A stretch of 21,653 bases of DNA from a virus, in IMG/VR virus record IMGVR_UViG_3300046370_000103, positions 1-21,653 of that record. One strand, given 5' to 3'. Below the pieces are notes generated by a model. The model saw nothing but the letters and a program-made list of their open reading frames with translations, searched no databases and was not told the origin of the DNA. How positions within the stretch are numbered: position 1 is the first letter of the stretch; each line of letters opens with the position of its first letter. Below, piece by piece: positions 20,358-21,653 of this stretch. A program made the translations under genes and the position numbers.

Positions 20358-20377
20358 TAGTTGTTGCTTAGTTGTTG
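20358..20377 (+). repeat. TTG-rich 20-mer, copy C
   Basis: TAGTTGTTGCTTAGTTGTTG. It lies 52 bases before the ATG at 20429 and directly upstream of the AT-rich GATATATGCATAAT, where CATAAT (near 20387-20392) could be a -10 with TTGCTT as a weak -35 at 16 bases. Confidence 0.7.
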
Positions 20378-20428
20378 GATATATGCATAATGAAACTGTT
20401 CTTAATTATTACGAAAGGATCTAGAACA

Positions 20429-20617
20429 ATGACTATCAAAGCAAAATCCGAATGGATCGGAGACGACGGTTTACTTTTAAAAGTAAGCTTAGATACAAGT
20501 GAAAAGATTATAAAAAACTTGCAGGATCCAGATCTAAAAGCCGAAGTAAAAGCGGCGCTAGTTAAAGCCGCCGAAGAAAAGGCCGAGCGGATAACTAAAT
20601 TTTTCAACTATACTTAA
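20429..20617 (+). CDS. 62-residue helical protein
   Basis: I choose ATG 20429, preceded by ATTACGAAAGGATCTAGAACA, which resembles the leader of the upstream genes with AAAGGA ten bases before; a longer frame from 20372 runs through the TTG-rich repeat and lacks a ribosome-binding site. The protein begins MTIKAKSEWIGDDGLLLKVS, then SEKIIKNLQDPDLKAEVKAA and LVKAAEEKAERITKFFNYT, i.e. a short beta pair then a long charged helix. It is not recognised. It is the first gene between the two octamer clusters and is followed by the hairpin that precedes the DUF7227-like gene. Confidence 0.75.
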   Translation: MTIKAKSEWIGDDGLLLKVSLDTSEKIIKNLQDPDLKAEVKAALVKAAEEKAERITKFFNYT

Positions 20618-20621
20618 CCAA

Positions 20622-20654
20622 GGGAGGGAGGGGCGAAAGCCCCTCTAATTTTTT
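20622..20654 (+). promoter_or_regulatory. GNRA hairpin between ribosome-binding site and start codon
   Basis: GGGAGG (20622-20627) is followed by GAGGGGC (20628-20634), GAAA loop, GCCCCTC (20639-20645), then TAATTTTTT and the ATG at 20655. The hairpin plus U-run is a good intrinsic terminator of the 62-residue gene. With the stem folded, GGGAGG lies nine bases from the ATG, so the same stem may place the ribosome-binding site at the proper distance for the next gene. Confidence 0.8.
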
Positions 20655-21335
20655 ATGAAATCAGCTATTATCTACAACGGGCCTAGCTTATTGGATGATA
20701 AACCAATTGTAGTTATTGCCACCTATTCGAACCGTAACACGAAAACTGGCAAGGTAGTCCAGACTTATATATTGCGCGAAGATATAAACCCATTGGAAGC
20801 GTCGAAGACTGGCGAAGACTATTCCATATGCGGCGATTGCCCAATGCGCGGCGAAGTAACAACGGATCCGAGCCGCAAACAAGCTAAAGGCCGCAAGTGT
20901 TACGTTAACTTAGGCCAAGGTGTTTTAATTGTATGGAAGGCATACAAGCGCGGCGTCTATCAAACGGGCGACGCGGCAACAATGGGTCGTGGTCGTTTCG
21001 TCCGCGTCGGCACATACGGCGATCCCGCCGCTGTTCCCTCTCATGTTTGGGACAATCTTTTATCGGAGTGCGAAACGTGGACAGCGTACACTCACCAAAA
21101 ACCATGGCGTCCAGATATTGCAATGCAGTCCGCCGATAGTTACGCGGAAGCTGTTATGCATTGGAAGCAAGGTCGTCGGACGTTCCGAGTTGTCGCGGAT
21201 CTAGGACAGGTCGATAAAGCAAACGAAGCCGTTTGTCCTGCATCAAAAGAAATGAAACGACGGGCACAATGCACCGACTGCAAACTATGCAAGGGATCGA
21301 GCCAAGCAAAATCGATTGCCATAGTTGAGCACTAA
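20655..21335 (+). CDS. DUF7227-like Cys-rich phage protein
   Basis: The 226-residue protein begins MKSAIIYNGPSLLDDKPIVV and carries YSICGDCPMRGEV (C59, C62), GRKCYVNLGQGVLIVWKAYK (C82), GRGRFVRVGTYGDPAAVPSH, TWTAYTHQKPWRP, and a C-terminal CPASKEMKRRAQCTDCKLCK (C194, C206, C209, C212). This order is what I recall of DUF7227 proteins in many phages; function is unknown. Two Cys clusters suggest a metal or Fe-S site. The start is fixed by the family N-terminus, but directly upstream is only TAATTTTTT, so the nearest ribosome-binding site is the GGGAGG behind a hairpin. It is G+C-richer in codon usage (CGC, GGC) than the upstream small genes. A terminator follows five bases after its stop. Confidence 0.85.
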   Translation: MKSAIIYNGPSLLDDKPIVVIATYSNRNTKTGKVVQTYILREDINPLEASKTGEDYSICGDCPMRGEVTTDPSRKQAKGRKCYVNLGQGVLIVWKAYKRGVYQTGDAATMGRGRFVRVGTYGDPAAVPSHVWDNLLSECETWTAYTHQKPWRPDIAMQSADSYAEAVMHWKQGRRTFRVVADLGQVDKANEAVCPASKEMKRRAQCTDCKLCKGSSQAKSIAIVEH

Positions 21336-21340
21336 AAACC

Positions 21341-21362
21341 GGGGAGCTGCGGCTCCCCTTTT
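21341..21362 (+). terminator. intrinsic terminator of the rightward region
   Basis: GGGGAGC (21341-21347) pairs with GCTCCCC (21352-21358) over TGCG, followed by TTTT (21359-21362). It is close in sequence to the hairpin at 19599-19618. Confidence 0.85.
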
Positions 21363-21364
21363 CA

Positions 21365-21382
21365 CTTGCCCCACGGGGCAAG
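21365..21382. other. short perfect inverted repeat
   Basis: CTTGCCCC (21365-21372), AC, GGGGCAAG (21375-21382). It may back up the preceding terminator, or serve the leftward gene that ends at 21402; for the latter there is no T-run on the minus strand. Confidence 0.5.
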
Positions 21383-21401
21383 CATCCATATAATAAATAT
21401 A

Positions 21402-21653
21402 CTAGGCCGCAGAGTCGCAGGGTCGCAGGGTCGCAGAGATCCGGCGCTCTAACTTGGGTCGCAGGGCGCAGAACAAAGACGCAGGATCCTTGAACCTTGA
21501 ACCTTGAGCCGCAGAGACTCCGCCCTTGATCAAATCAGCCCCCTGATCACCGTCAAATAAAATTATATCGCGCTCCTTGAGGCTCTTTACCAAGATAAAA
21601 TTTGATCCACCTCGTGCCCAATATGCCATATTCCAAGCGACTTGATGAGCAGT
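21402..21653 (-). CDS. 3' part of a leftward gene, possibly a VRR-NUC/RecU-like nuclease
   Basis: The frame is open at the right edge and ends with TAG at 21404-21402. Visible residues are TAHQVAWNMAYWARGGSNFI, then LVKSLKERDIILFDGDQGAD and LIKGGVSAAQ, before about 35 residues that come from the octamer and CCTTGAA repeats. The pattern Q..W......GG..F.LV.......L.LFDG......L...G resembles the end of small PD-(D/E)XK resolvase-like nucleases of phages, where it follows the catalytic strands; those lie outside the window, so the call is tentative. The frame faces the rightward genes, so transcription converges here. The repeat-encoded tail may be translated or the gene may have been recently joined to repeat DNA. 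Confidence 0.5.
   Translation of the reverse strand, partial: TAHQVAWNMAYWARGGSNFILVKSLKERDIILFDGDQGADLIKGGVSAAQGSRFKDPASLFCALRPKLERRISATLRPCDSAA
21406..21515 (+). repeat. GYCGCAGR octamer cluster, right
   Basis: Four tandem copies (21406 GCCGCAGA, 21414 GTCGCAGG, 21422 GTCGCAGG, 21430 GTCGCAGA), then ATCCGGC at 21439-21445, a single GTCGCAGG at 21458, GACGCAGG at 21478 and GCCGCAGA at 21508. The same octamer and ATCCGGC occur in the left cluster. Confidence 0.85.
21488..21508 (+). repeat. three tandem 7-bp repeats
   Basis: CCTTGAA, CCTTGAA, CCTTGAG in direct succession inside the right octamer cluster. On the minus strand they encode part of the repeat-derived C-terminus of the partial leftward gene. 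Confidence 0.85.

Noticed and set aside
20372-20428. N-terminal extension of the 62-residue gene (start at 20372)
   Set aside because: It runs through the TTG-rich repeat and the leader; a good ribosome-binding site lies just before 20429 instead.
19599-21382. tRNA or riboswitch structures among the hairpins
   Set aside because: The stems are simple single hairpins; no cloverleaf, CCA-adjacent acceptor stem or known ligand-binding junction is seen.
21402-21515. Attachment site of a prophage
   Set aside because: Repeats alone are not evidence; no integrase or host sequence is present in the window.

Overview
The window is part of a tailed double-stranded DNA phage genome (Caudoviricetes), most likely a podovirus. 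The evidence is a large terminase, an 823-residue P22-like portal, scaffold, major capsid protein, phage-encoded GroES, a gp4-like tail adaptor and a complete lysis cassette, packed with 1-26 bp overlaps between most genes. Gene content and order resemble, from memory, uncultured marine phage contigs. The holin resembles gene-transfer-agent 3TM holins, so an alphaproteobacterial host is possible, but this is inference. No integrase, lysogeny repressor, tRNA, CRISPR array or insertion sequence is seen.

Leftward late operon (18,934 down to 1, minus strand). In transcription order: SLT lytic transglycosylase, GNAT acetyltransferase, a 1,264-residue low-complexity protein, terL, portal, a C-terminal membrane protein, two very small genes, an EF-hand membrane protein, holin, small membrane protein, GH19 endolysin, Cys-rich protein, helical protein, GroES, scaffold, two conserved head-region proteins, major capsid, terminator, two small structural proteins, terminator, a run of small Lys/Cys-rich proteins, a gp4-like tail adaptor, and a structural gene cut by the left edge. 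The lysis genes sit inside the head-assembly module. Two intrinsic terminators after the capsid gene and after the 90-residue gene probably step transcription down towards the tail genes.

Divergent control region (18,935-19,332). No gene. It holds two TATAAT boxes facing the late operon, a TTGACA box facing right followed by a perfect palindrome with overlapping half-sites, three other short palindromes, and two of three copies of a TTG-rich 20-mer.

Rightward small-gene region (19,333-21,335, plus strand). Six small genes: three share an identical 18-nt leader-plus-start sequence, and nearly all are separated by strong hairpins. One encodes a four-Cys protein, one a single-span membrane protein with a 13-bp hairpin inside its coding sequence, and the last a DUF7227-like Cys-rich protein with a hairpin between its only good ribosome-binding site and its start codon. 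The last two genes are flanked on both sides by clusters of a GYCGCAGR octamer. The window ends in the 3' part of a leftward gene that may be a nuclease and whose reading frame finishes inside the octamer repeats.
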